From Bordetella parapertussis (GTDB taxonomy: Bacteria > Pseudomonadota > Gammaproteobacteria > Burkholderiales > Burkholderiaceae_C): 6,539 nt of DNA. Below the pieces are notes generated by a model. The model had not been told where the DNA came from and did not search any database. It saw only the letters and a program-made list of their open reading frames with translations. Shown piece after piece: positions 1 to 6,539 of this stretch. The position numbers and the translations under genes are program-made. The number at the start of each line of letters is the position of its first letter. The stretch's first letter is position 1. Location of the stretch: contig CAMDSU010000100.1 in assembly GCA_945907335.1 (NCBI GenBank), positions 1-6,539 of the forward strand, in the 5' to 3' direction.

Positions 1-434
1 TCGTACAAACTGGCTTCAGCGTGGTCCACCCCGGCCTGTGCTTTGCCCGCGATTGGGTGGGCAGGCACAAAGCACTTCAGACGTTCGCCCAAATGCGCGA
101 TGGCCGCTTGCACCACATCGGTTTTGGTGGAGCCCACATCCATCAACAAGCAATCCGGCGATAGCGCTGAAGCAATCGCTTGTAAACACTCAGCGGTGCG
201 ACTGACCGGCACCGCCAACAGCACGATGTCGCATCCTTGAACAGCCTGTTCGGCAGACGTGGCTGCTTGTTGAATCACCCCGAGTTGTACAGCGCGCTCG
301 CGTGTGCGCTGACTCGGGCTGAAACCGACGACCTTGTCGACCAATCCGTGTTTTTGCAAAGCCAGTGCAAATGAAGCCCCCATCAGGCCGCAGCCGATCA
401 GACCGAGTTGTTTGAATTTCAGGGGTGAAGACAT
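1..434 (-). CDS. tyrA: Prephenate dehydrogenase, N-terminal part (cut by window edge)
   Basis: This gene encodes the N-terminal 144 residues of prephenate dehydrogenase, which oxidises and decarboxylates prephenate to 4-hydroxyphenylpyruvate with NAD(P)+ in cytoplasmic tyrosine synthesis. The reading frame is open to the left edge, so the C-terminal half is missing only because the window ends. A Rossmann dinucleotide-binding motif lies at residues 11-19 (GLIGCGLMG). The family segment DVGSTK is at 99-104 and the substrate-binding segment HPIAGK at 126-131, where the His is the conserved catalytic-site residue of the family. The ATG is chosen because an in-frame TAA lies only a few codons upstream and the glycine motif then falls at the usual distance from the N terminus. 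The Shine-Dalgarno sequence is weak. The gene follows pheA by 50 bases on the same strand with no terminator between them, so it is probably co-transcribed. A cyclohexadienyl (arogenate) dehydrogenase specificity cannot be excluded from this half alone. Confidence 0.93.
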   Translation of the reverse strand, partial: MSSPLKFKQLGLIGCGLMGASFALALQKHGLVDKVVGFSPSQRTRERAVQLGVIQQAATSAEQAVQGCDIVLLAVPVSRTAECLQAIASALSPDCLLMDVGSTKTDVVQAAIAHLGERLKCFVPAHPIAGKAQAGVDHAEASLY

Positions 435-484
435 AGCGGCCAGGGCTTAATTTCTATTCAATCAACATCAGGACCAAACTGGCC

Positions 485-1579
485 TTAAGCGCCGACTGGG
501 TAGGAGCCAATCACTTTGTAAAACGCGCACATGCCTTGTAATTCGCTGAGCGCTTTGGCGACATGCGGCTGGCTGATGTGGCCGTCTAGATCGATGTAAA
601 AGACATATTCCCATTGGCCGGATTTGGCGGGGCGCGATTCAAAACGTGTCATGGACACGCCATTTTGTTTAAGCGGCACCAACAGGTCATGCACCGCGCC
701 TGGCTTGTTAGGCACGGACACCACCAATGAGGTGCAGTCGTGCCCGGTAGCCGCTGGCGTGGCCAATGTCTGCGGCAAACACACAATGGCAAAACGGGTA
801 CGGTTAAACGCTTCGTCTTGGATCGCGTGCGACACCACATGCAAGCCAAACTGAGAGGCGGCACGTTCACTGGCCAGCGCTGCCCAATTGGGCTGAGTGG
901 CAGCCAATCGCGCACCTTCGGCATTGCTGGATACCGCACGGCGTTCGGCGTTCGGTAAATGTTGCGTCAACCAGTTCTGGCATTGGCCCAGCGCTTGTGG
1001 ATGTGCCATCACCACCTCGACACCTTCAAGCGTTGGAGACTGGCGCAAGAGGTTGTGGCGCACCAGCAGACTGACTTCACCCACCACATGCACCGGCGTG
1101 CGCAAAAATAAATCGAGTGAACGTGCGACGGCACCTTCGGTGGAATTTTCGACGCCGACCACACCGTACTGGGCAGTGCCCGCAGCAGTGGCATGAAACA
1201 CTTCGTCAAAGTTATTGCAGTAAATCAACTCCACAGCGCTGCCGAAATACTCGACCGCTGCTTGTTCACAAAAAGTACCGATGGGCCCGAGCACGGCCAC
1301 GCGCTGTGGCGCTTCAAGCGCCAAGCATGCCGACATGATTTCGCGCCAGATGGCTGCGACATGGGTGTTCTTCAGCGGTCCGGGGTTGAGTTGTTGGATT
1401 TTTTCCAGCACTTGCGCGACCCGGTCAGGTCGGAAAAACGGCGAACCTTCAGCACGTTTGATGTCTCCAACCTTCTCAGCCAAATGCGCTCTTTGGTTGA
1501 GCATGCCCAGCAACTGGCGGTCGAGTGCGTCGATCTGCTCACGCAAACCGGCCAGGCCGTCAGTCGCTTTATCCGTCAT
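485..1579 (-). CDS. pheA: Bifunctional chorismate mutase/prephenate dehydratase (P-protein)
   Basis: This 364-residue cytoplasmic enzyme converts chorismate to prephenate and then to phenylpyruvate for phenylalanine synthesis; the length is normal for P-proteins. Residues about 8-90 form an AroQ chorismate mutase domain with R13, R30, K41 and R53 matching E. coli R11, R28, K39 and R51. V54 falls where E. coli has catalytic E52, and E89 replaces E. coli Q88. Residues about 93-270 form the prephenate dehydratase domain: a GPxGTF-type opening (98-103), ENSTEG (144-149) and the catalytic TRF motif (261-263). Residues about 284-360 form an ACT domain with the phenylalanine-binding ESRP motif (314-317), so feedback inhibition by phenylalanine is expected. 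The ATG overlaps the gyrA stop as ATGA, and no clear ribosome binding site precedes it, which suggests translation by re-initiation after gyrA. The gene ends in TAA, 50 bases before tyrA. Confidence 0.96.
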   Translation of the reverse strand: MTDKATDGLAGLREQIDALDRQLLGMLNQRAHLAEKVGDIKRAEGSPFFRPDRVAQVLEKIQQLNPGPLKNTHVAAIWREIMSACLALEAPQRVAVLGPIGTFCEQAAVEYFGSAVELIYCNNFDEVFHATAAGTAQYGVVGVENSTEGAVARSLDLFLRTPVHVVGEVSLLVRHNLLRQSPTLEGVEVVMAHPQALGQCQNWLTQHLPNAERRAVSSNAEGARLAATQPNWAALASERAASQFGLHVVSHAIQDEAFNRTRFAIVCLPQTLATPAATGHDCTSLVVSVPNKPGAVHDLLVPLKQNGVSMTRFESRPAKSGQWEYVFYIDLDGHISQPHVAKALSELQGMCAFYKVIGSYPVGA

Positions 1580-4245
1580 GGGGTGTCGTCGTCCGCAGCT
1601 GGCGCGTCACCGGGTTCGTCTTCGGCACCCGCTTGGGCATCGTTTTCCACAATGCGTTGCATGCCACTTAACTTGGCACCTTCGTCCAGTCCGATGAGCG
1701 TGACGCCTTGTGTGGCACGGCCCATTTCTCGGATTTCGCTGACACGGGTTCGTACGAGGACACCGCGGTCTGTGATCAGCATGATGTCGTCATCCGTGTG
1801 CACCAAGGTGGCTGCCACGACTTTGCCGTTGCGCTCAGTTTGTTGGATCGCAATCATGCCCTTGGTGCCGCGCCCGTGGCGGGTGTATTCGTCGATAGGC
1901 GTGCGTTTGCCGTAGCCGTTTTCGGTGGCGGTGAGCACACTGTTGCGCGCAATCGTGTCGTCTGAGGCGGCGTTTTCTTGGGCGGCAACCAACATGGCGA
2001 TCACGCTTTGCCCATCATCCAGCGACATACCGCGCACACCGCGTGCACTGCGTCCCAGGGGGCGCACATCGTTTTCATCAAATCTAACCGCTTTACCGCC
2101 GTCGCTGAACAACATGACATCGTGTTTGCCATCGGTCAGCGCTGCGCCAATCAAAAAGTCGCCGTCGTCCAAGTTGACCGCGATGATGCCGCCTTTGCGC
2201 GGATTGTTGAATTCATCGAGTGAGGTTTTCTTGACTGTTCCCATGGATGTCGCCATGAACACAAATTGGTCATCAGGGAATTTGCTGGCTGCACCGGTAA
2301 GGGGCAACACCACGTTGATTTTTTCGCCCTCAATCAATGGAAACATGTTGACGATAGGGCGGCCACGTGAGCCGCGCGACCCCTCAGGCACTTCCCACAC
2401 TTTTAGCCAATACAAACGTCCCCGGTTGGAGAAGCACAAAATATATTCGTGCGTGTTGGCGATAAACAGTTGTTCGATCCAGTCATCTTCTTTGGTGGCG
2501 GTCGCTTGTTTGCCGCGACCGCCGCGTTTTTGTGCGCGGTACTCAGACAGCGGTTGGCTTTTGATGTAGCCACTGTGGCTCAGTGTCACCACCATGTCGG
2601 TAGGAGTGATCAGGTCTTCGGTGGCCAAGTCTTGGGCGTTGTGCTCGATGTGGCTACGGCGTGCGCCGAGTTTGGTTTGGCCAAATTCTTGGCGAACGGC
2701 GGACAATTCGTCACTGATGATGGCTGATACACGTTCGGGGCGCGCCAATATATCCAGCAAGTCATCGATTTCCGACATGACTTCCTTGTATTCGTTGACG
2801 ATTTTGTCTTGCTCTAGGCCAGTCAAGCGCTGCAAACGCATTTGCAAAATTTCGTGCGCTTGTGTGTCGCTCAACCGGTAAAGGCCATCAGCACCCATGC
2901 CGTATTGCTTTTCCAAGCCGTCAGGGCGGTAGTCATCGGCATTGATCACGCCACCGTCAGCTTTGGCGCGGGTCAGCATGGTGCGCACCAGTTGGCTGTC
3001 CCAAGGCTTGCTCATCAATTCAGTTTTGGCCACCGGTGGCGTGGGCGCATTGCGGATGATGGCAATGAATTCATCAATATTTGCCAAAGCCACCGCCAGG
3101 CCTTCTAGCACGTGGCCGCGTTCCCGTGCTTTTCGCAAATTGAACACGGTGCGACGCGTCACCACTTCGCGACGGTGTTGCAAGAAAACGGTGATCAAGT
3201 CTTTCAAATTGCACAAACGAGGTTGGCCGTCGATCAGCGCCACCATGTTCATGCCGAAGGTGTCTTGCAACTGGGTTTGCTTGTAGAGGTTGTTCAAGAC
3301 CACTTCAGGCACGGCGCCGCGTTTGAGTTCGATCACCAGACGCATACCGGATTTGTCGGATTCATCCTGAATGTGGCTGATATCTTCGATTTTCTTTTCG
3401 TGCACCAATTCGGCCATGCGCTCTTGCAATGTCTTTTTATTGACTTGGTAAGGCAGTTCATCAACGATGATGGCTTGGCGTTGACCGCGGTCTATGTCTT
3501 CAAAATGGCATTTGGCACGCATGACCACGCGGCCTCGGCCCGTGCGGTAGCCTTCTTTGACACCGCTGATGCCATAAATAATGCCGGCGGTGGGAAAGTC
3601 AGGCGCCGGCACGATCTCCATCAAATCGTCGATGGATGCATCAGGGTGACGCAGCATGTGCAAACAGGCGTCCACGACTTCATTCAGGTTATGCGGTGGG
3701 ATGTTGGTGGCCATGCCCACCGCAATACCGGCAGACCCATTCACCAATAAATTGGGAAATTTGGCGGGCATCACCAATGGTTCTTTTTCGCTGCCGTCGT
3801 AGTTCGGCCCGAAATTGACGGTTTCTTTGTCCAAATCGTCGAGCATTTCATGGGCGATTTTGGACAAACGGATTTCGGTGTAACGCATGGCAGCTGCGTT
3901 GTCGCCGTCTACCGAACCGAAGTTGCCCTGACCATCCACCAGCATGTGGCGCAGTGAAAAATCCTGGGCCATGCGAACAATGGTGTCGTAGACCGCGCTG
4001 TCGCCGTGTGGGTGGTACTTACCAATGACATCGCCCACAATACGCGCCGATTTTTTATAAGGCCGGTTCCAGTCGTTGTTGAGTTCGTGCATGGCGAACA
4101 AGACCCGGCGATGTACGGGTTTAAGGCCGTCTCTGGCATCGGGTAAGGCCCGCCCGACGATCACGCTCATGGCGTAGTCAAGGTAACTGCGGCGCATCTC
4201 CTCTTCAAGGCTGATGGGCAGTGTTTCTTTGGCGAACTGGGTCAT
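1576..4245 (-). CDS. gyrA: DNA gyrase subunit A
   Basis: GyrA is the breakage-reunion subunit of the A2B2 type II topoisomerase that introduces negative supercoils. At 889 residues it is close to the E. coli length (875). The N-terminal winged-helix/tower region covers roughly residues 10-520. The catalytic tyrosine is Y122 in [11 protein letters not shown], exactly at E. coli numbering. The quinolone-resistance region carries S83 and D87 (GDSAVYD, 81-87), the susceptible-type residues. The C-terminal DNA-wrapping beta-pinwheel covers about 535-865 and opens with a GyrA-box, QKRGGRG, at 572-578. This box separates gyrase from topoisomerase IV ParC, the main alternative. The tail (869-889) is rich in Asp, Glu, Ala and Pro, like the acidic tails that tune supercoiling in other GyrA proteins. 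The ATG gives the standard family N terminus, although its Shine-Dalgarno is weak. The gene is divergent from ompA, and its TGA overlaps the pheA start. Confidence 0.99.
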   Translation of the reverse strand: MTQFAKETLPISLEEEMRRSYLDYAMSVIVGRALPDARDGLKPVHRRVLFAMHELNNDWNRPYKKSARIVGDVIGKYHPHGDSAVYDTIVRMAQDFSLRHMLVDGQGNFGSVDGDNAAAMRYTEIRLSKIAHEMLDDLDKETVNFGPNYDGSEKEPLVMPAKFPNLLVNGSAGIAVGMATNIPPHNLNEVVDACLHMLRHPDASIDDLMEIVPAPDFPTAGIIYGISGVKEGYRTGRGRVVMRAKCHFEDIDRGQRQAIIVDELPYQVNKKTLQERMAELVHEKKIEDISHIQDESDKSGMRLVIELKRGAVPEVVLNNLYKQTQLQDTFGMNMVALIDGQPRLCNLKDLITVFLQHRREVVTRRTVFNLRKARERGHVLEGLAVALANIDEFIAIIRNAPTPPVAKTELMSKPWDSQLVRTMLTRAKADGGVINADDYRPDGLEKQYGMGADGLYRLSDTQAHEILQMRLQRLTGLEQDKIVNEYKEVMSEIDDLLDILARPERVSAIISDELSAVRQEFGQTKLGARRSHIEHNAQDLATEDLITPTDMVVTLSHSGYIKSQPLSEYRAQKRGGRGKQATATKEDDWIEQLFIANTHEYILCFSNRGRLYWLKVWEVPEGSRGSRGRPIVNMFPLIEGEKINVVLPLTGAASKFPDDQFVFMATSMGTVKKTSLDEFNNPRKGGIIAVNLDDGDFLIGAALTDGKHDVMLFSDGGKAVRFDENDVRPLGRSARGVRGMSLDDGQSVIAMLVAAQENAASDDTIARNSVLTATENGYGKRTPIDEYTRHGRGTKGMIAIQQTERNGKVVAATLVHTDDDIMLITDRGVLVRTRVSEIREMGRATQGVTLIGLDEGAKLSGMQRIVENDAQAGAEDEPGDAPAADDDTP

Positions 4246-4319
4246 GTATACCGTCTATTTTTTATCAGATGAACAGACCATTTTAGGGTAAGCTTTTTCG
4301 GGGGTATTTCAGGGGCATG

Positions 4320-4328
4320 TGCCATAAT
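4320..4328 (+). promoter_or_regulatory. Candidate extended -10 element for ompA
   Basis: The sequence TGC followed by CATAAT matches the extended -10 pattern TGnTATAAT with five of six bases in the hexamer. It lies about 70 bases upstream of the ompA start codon, leaving a leader of about 65 bases. No convincing TTGACA-like -35 lies 16-18 bases upstream (that stretch is G-rich), which fits an extended -10 promoter but leaves the call tentative. Confidence 0.4.
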
Positions 4329-4388
4329 GAGAATGTAGTAGGGGTTTAACCTAGCCCAGACAAGAAAATTTAGGATCCAACAGTACTA

Positions 4389-4393
4389 AAGGA
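4389..4393 (+). promoter_or_regulatory. Ribosome binding site of ompA
   Basis: AAGGA sits five bases before the ompA ATG. It is the clearest Shine-Dalgarno match in the window, in keeping with the high expression expected of a major envelope protein, and it fixes the ompA start. Confidence 0.8.
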
Positions 4394-4398
4394 AAGTT

Positions 4399-5130
4399 AT
4401 GAAAAAAGTCAAATCACTTGTGATTGCTGTCTCTACATTGGCCTTTGCCAGTTTGACTGCTGCCGCTGAAATCAATAACTGGCTGTCTTCTTCAGGCGAT
4501 GTTTGGAAAAATAGCTATGGTGAATGCTGGAGAAATGGGTCATGGACGCCCGCCACTGCAGCTCCTGGTTGTGACGGCGCCATTGTGATCGAACCCAAAG
4601 CAGCTTCAGTTAATTCACAAAATTCAGCCGCATCTTCCAACGCGCCGCAAGTTGAGCAGGCGCCTGCAGCCAAACAAGCGCCTTCACAAGCAGATGCTCC
4701 CGGGCTTCAACCGGCGCCTGCCTCTGCAAGCAGTTCTGCACCCAGCCCTGCAGCAGCACCAGCCGCTGCAGTGTCGTCCAAGGTGACCTACGCTGCTGAC
4801 GCGTTCTTTGACTTCAACAAATCTGTCATCAAGCCTGAAGCCAAAGCCAAGCTGGACGATTTGGTTGACAAAATCAAAGCGGTCAATCTGGAGGTCATCA
4901 TCGCCGTCGGTCACACTGACGCAGTGGGCTCAGACGCATATAACCAAAAGCTTTCTATGCGCCGCTCCAACGCGGTCAAGGCCTACTTGATCAACAAAGG
5001 GGTTGATAAAACCCGTATTTACACAGAAGGCAAGGGCGAGAAACAACCTGTTGCTGACAACGGCACCAAAGAAGGACGCTCTAAAAACCGCCGCGTCGAA
5101 ATCGAAGTGGTGGGTGCGCGCAAAAACTGA
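4399..5130 (+). CDS. ompA: OmpA-family peptidoglycan-binding envelope protein
   Basis: This 243-residue protein links the outer membrane or periplasm to peptidoglycan. Residues 1-23 are a signal peptide (MKKVK, hydrophobic core, then AAA before E24). Residues 26-62 form a short module rich in Trp and Gly (NNWLSSSGDVWKN...ECW...SWTPAT...GCDG) with two cysteines, C43 and C58, that could form a disulfide in the periplasm. Residues about 68-127 are an Ala/Pro/Ser/Gln linker of low complexity. Residues about 128-238 are the OmpA C-terminal domain: FFDFNKSVIKP, then GHTDAVGSDAYNQKLSMRRSNAV and NRRVEIEV. D174 and R189 match the E. coli OmpA residues D271 and R286 that bind diaminopimelate. There is no room for the eight-stranded barrel of enterobacterial OmpA, so the name reflects the C-terminal domain. 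This short form is familiar from betaproteobacteria, where the N-terminal module has no assigned function that I know of. The gene is monocistronic: it has its own ribosome binding site and is followed by a terminator. Confidence 0.92.
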   Translation: MKKVKSLVIAVSTLAFASLTAAAEINNWLSSSGDVWKNSYGECWRNGSWTPATAAPGCDGAIVIEPKAASVNSQNSAASSNAPQVEQAPAAKQAPSQADAPGLQPAPASASSSAPSPAAAPAAAVSSKVTYAADAFFDFNKSVIKPEAKAKLDDLVDKIKAVNLEVIIAVGHTDAVGSDAYNQKLSMRRSNAVKAYLINKGVDKTRIYTEGKGEKQPVADNGTKEGRSKNRRVEIEVVGARKN

Positions 5131-5149
5131 TTTCCCCTCAGTGGAACCG

Positions 5150-5175
5150 AACCCCGCGAAAGCGGGGTTTTTTTT
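5150..5175 (+). terminator. Rho-independent terminator of ompA
   Basis: A perfect 8-bp stem (AACCCCGC paired with GCGGGGTT) closes a GAAA tetraloop, and a run of eight T begins inside the 3' arm. It starts 19 bases after the ompA stop. On the opposite strand no T-run follows the stem, so it acts mainly in the ompA direction and separates ompA from ubiG. Confidence 0.95.
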
Positions 5176-5250
5176 GCCCCTAACATCTCCCTTACGCGGT
5201 GCATTGCCCCTTGGGCGTGCTCTTGGTCTGATCTCAATCACAATCTATAT
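5176..5250 (+). promoter_or_regulatory. Leader and probable promoter region of ubiG-gph
   Basis: These 75 bases follow a strong terminator, so transcription of ubiG should start here. The best spacing match is TTGGTC (5223-5228), 17 bases before TATATA (5246-5251), but that -10 overlaps the ATG and would place the transcript start inside the coding region. The -35 also matches TTGACA poorly. No other convincing -35/-10 pair is visible, and the ubiG start has no Shine-Dalgarno sequence. The assignment is by position more than by motif. Confidence 0.3.
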
Positions 5251-5958
5251 ATGAGTAACACCAATGTAGACCCCGCCGAACTGGCGAAATTTTCAGAATT
5301 GGCCCACCGCTGGTGGGATGTCAACAGCGAGTTCAGACCGCTGCACCAAATCAATCCCTTGCGCTTGGAGTGGATCAATGGACTGGTTTCATTGAAGCAA
5401 AACCAAGTGCTTGATGTGGGCTGCGGCGGGGGCATTTTGTCTGACGCCATGGCCAGAGCAGGCGCGCATGTCACCGGCATAGACTTGGCGACCAAATCTT
5501 TGAAAGTCGCGCAACTGCACGCACTGGAAACCCAAACGCCTAACGTCAATTACCGCGAAGTCAGTGCAGAGGCCTTGGCTGAAGAGGCGCCCGCGCAATT
5601 TGATGTGGTGACTTGCATGGAAATGTTGGAGCATGTGCCTGACCCGGCGTCGATCGTCAAAGCCTGCGCGACCTTGGTCAAGCCCGGTGGCTGGGTATTT
5701 TTCTCCACGTTGAACCGCAATCCGAAATCATTTTTGTTCGCCATCTTGGGTGCTGAATATGTGTTGAATTTGTTGCCCAAGGGCACGCATGAATATGCCA
5801 AGTTCATCCGTCCCTCAGAGCTGGCCGCCTATTGCCGTTCTGCCGGCTTGGTACTGCAAGCCACTAAAGGTTTGCAATACAACCCGATCACACGCCGCTA
5901 TTGGTTGGACGACAACACCAGCGTCAACTACATGATTGCCACCCAGCGGGCACTTTGA
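5251..5958 (+). CDS. ubiG: Ubiquinone biosynthesis O-methyltransferase UbiG
   Basis: UbiG is a SAM-dependent methyltransferase that carries out both O-methylation steps of ubiquinone synthesis, acting on membrane-embedded polyprenyl catechol intermediates. The 235-residue length is normal. The N terminus has the family signature ([29 protein letters not shown], residues 14-42). SAM motif I is VLDVGCGGG at 53-61, and the acidic residue at the end of strand 2 is D78 in GIDLA. The EMLEHVPDP segment is at 124-132 and the post-motif VKPGG at 143-147. The insertion [19 protein letters not shown] (168-186), typical of UbiG and implicated in lipid membrane contact in E. coli, is intact; it separates UbiG from the related UbiE. 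No other usable start lies nearby, so the ATG is kept even though only an AT-rich stretch precedes it. gph follows after 12 bases, in a probable operon. Confidence 0.96.
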   Translation: MSNTNVDPAELAKFSELAHRWWDVNSEFRPLHQINPLRLEWINGLVSLKQNQVLDVGCGGGILSDAMARAGAHVTGIDLATKSLKVAQLHALETQTPNVNYREVSAEALAEEAPAQFDVVTCMEMLEHVPDPASIVKACATLVKPGGWVFFSTLNRNPKSFLFAILGAEYVLNLLPKGTHEYAKFIRPSELAAYCRSAGLVLQATKGLQYNPITRRYWLDDNTSVNYMIATQRAL

Positions 5959-5970
5959 ATCGGCCTATTG

Positions 5971-6539
5971 ATGACGACCATACCCAAACCTAAAGCCGTG
6001 TTGTTTGACTTGGACGGCACATTGATAGACAGCGCTCCAGACTTGGGTGCAGCGGCAGACAAAATGCGCACCGACCGTGGCTTGCCTTCCTTGGAATATG
6101 CCTTGTACCGTCCCGTGGCCGGGTCCGGCGCCCGAGGTATGTTGCATGTGGCGTTCGGCATGACAGAAGCACACGCCGACTACGAAGATTTCAAGAACGA
6201 ATTTTTGAACAACTACCAGCAAGCCATGACAGTCAAAACCACTGTGTTCAGCGGCGTGACAGACATGTTGGCTGCCTTGCAAGCCATGGGCTTGCGCTGG
6301 GGCGTGGTGACCAACAAAAGCCAGCGTTTCACCATTCCGCTCAGCCAACAAATGGATCTCTTCAAAACTGCAGGCGCAGTGGTCAGTGGCGACACCACGC
6401 CGCATGCCAAACCGCATCCGGCACCGCTGTTTGAAGGCGCACGCTTGCTGGATTTGCCGCCCGGCGATTGCTGGTACGTGGGCGATGACGAGCGCGACAT
6501 CGTGGCTGGCAAAGCGGCTGGCATGGTGACAGTGGCGGC
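5971..6539 (+). CDS. gph: Phosphoglycolate phosphatase (HAD family), cut by window edge
   Basis: The first 189 residues of a HAD-superfamily phosphatase are visible, and the frame runs open past the right edge. Phosphoglycolate phosphatase removes the phosphate of 2-phosphoglycolate, a product of DNA 3'-end repair and oxygenase side reactions, giving glycolate in the cytoplasm. All four HAD motifs are present: DLDGT with nucleophile D13 and acid/base D15, motif II T114 in VVTNK, motif III K147 in AKPHP, and motif IV GDDERD (171-176) for magnesium. The small alpha-helical cap lies between motifs I and II, as in Gph. The start is the ATG 12 bases after the ubiG stop; a TTG lies immediately before it in frame, and the Shine-Dalgarno is weak. 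The close ubiG neighbour, a common pairing in proteobacteria, favours Gph over other HAD phosphatases such as pyrophosphatase PpaX, but substrate cannot be read directly from the sequence. Confidence 0.9.
   Translation, partial: MTTIPKPKAVLFDLDGTLIDSAPDLGAAADKMRTDRGLPSLEYALYRPVAGSGARGMLHVAFGMTEAHADYEDFKNEFLNNYQQAMTVKTTVFSGVTDMLAALQAMGLRWGVVTNKSQRFTIPLSQQMDLFKTAGAVVSGDTTPHAKPHPAPLFEGARLLDLPPGDCWYVGDDERDIVAGKAAGMVTVA

Larger units (their letters stand above)
4246..4398. promoter_or_regulatory. Divergent gyrA/ompA intergenic promoter region
   Basis: These 153 bases separate the start codons of gyrA (minus) and ompA (plus) and must carry both promoters. The region is richer in A and T than the flanking genes. 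On the minus strand a TAAAAT hexamer (4285 down to 4280) could be a -10 for gyrA, but I see no good -35 at 16-18 bases from it. A second possibility is TTGTCT (4363 down to 4358), which has only weak -10 matches downstream of it. The gyrA promoter is therefore unassigned. The gyrA ribosome binding site is also poor; only an ACGG stretch lies just before the ATG. No riboswitch or clear operator is visible. Confidence 0.6.

Noticed and set aside
43..240. A 65-codon plus-strand frame at the left edge
   Set aside because: It is antisense to the NAD-binding domain of tyrA, which has clear family motifs in its own frame.
1193..1915. A 240-codon open frame on the plus strand opposite pheA and gyrA
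   Set aside because: It is antisense to two strongly conserved genes, spans their junction, has no recognisable domain and no ribosome binding site. Its openness reflects the codon use of the true genes.
1925..3750. Several long plus-strand open frames (up to about 214 codons) opposite gyrA
   Set aside because: All lie inside the conserved GyrA coding sequence, overlap one another in different frames and show no family signature; they are shadow frames.
4314..4323. Small inverted repeat GGCATGTGCC near the ompA -10 candidate
   Set aside because: Four-base arms are expected by chance and match no regulator site that I recognise.
4286..4344. Four G-runs of three or more in the gyrA/ompA intergenic region (possible G-quadruplex)
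   Set aside because: The loops between runs are about 11, 7 and 25 bases, too long for a stable canonical quadruplex.
4600..4780. Repetitive GCA/GCC/CCA-rich DNA in ompA
   Set aside because: No regular repeat unit is present. It encodes the low-complexity Ala/Pro linker usual in this family.
5928..6524. Minus-strand open frames (up to 150 codons) opposite gph
   Set aside because: The plus-strand frame carries all four HAD motifs in order; the antisense frames overlap each other and show no domain.
1..6539. Mobile element, CRISPR, RNA gene or novel system
   Set aside because: No transposase, terminal repeats, spaced direct repeats, tRNA/rRNA-like sequence or unexplained conserved structure was seen. 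Nearly all bases are in housekeeping genes.

Overview
The window is an ordinary chromosomal core region of a betaproteobacterium, most likely order Burkholderiales and probably near Comamonadaceae. This rests on three things: the divergent ompA/gyrA pair flanked by ubiG-gph and pheA-tyrA, the short betaproteobacterial type of OmpA, and a base composition only modestly above half G+C. The taxonomic call is an inference from gene order and protein style, not from a database match.

Left half, minus strand, read from right to left: gyrA (DNA gyrase subunit A, complete), pheA (bifunctional chorismate mutase/prephenate dehydratase, complete) and tyrA (prephenate dehydrogenase, cut by the left window edge). 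gyrA and pheA share an ATGA stop/start overlap, and tyrA follows pheA after 50 bases, so the three look like one transcription unit. PheA turns chorismate into prephenate and then phenylpyruvate, while TyrA takes prephenate toward tyrosine. The branch point of aromatic amino acid synthesis therefore sits directly behind a topoisomerase gene. In many Burkholderiales serC lies between gyrA and pheA; here it is absent.

Centre: a divergent intergenic region of about 150 bases separates gyrA from ompA. It holds a good ribosome binding site and an extended -10 candidate for ompA. ompA encodes a small secreted OmpA-family protein: signal peptide, short conserved Trp/Cys module, Ala/Pro linker and peptidoglycan-binding domain. 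It ends in a strong intrinsic terminator.

Right half, plus strand: ubiG (ubiquinone biosynthesis O-methyltransferase, complete), then after 12 bases gph (phosphoglycolate phosphatase, HAD family, cut by the right window edge), probably one operon.

I found no mobile element, CRISPR array, RNA gene, prophage remnant or defence-like system. Coding density is very high, no gene-free stretch exceeds 300 bases, and I see no convincing evidence of a previously undescribed system. The points worth a second look are small: the gyrA-pheA junction without serC, a substitution at a catalytic position of the chorismate mutase domain, the short cysteine-containing module of OmpA, and the missing ribosome binding site of ubiG.
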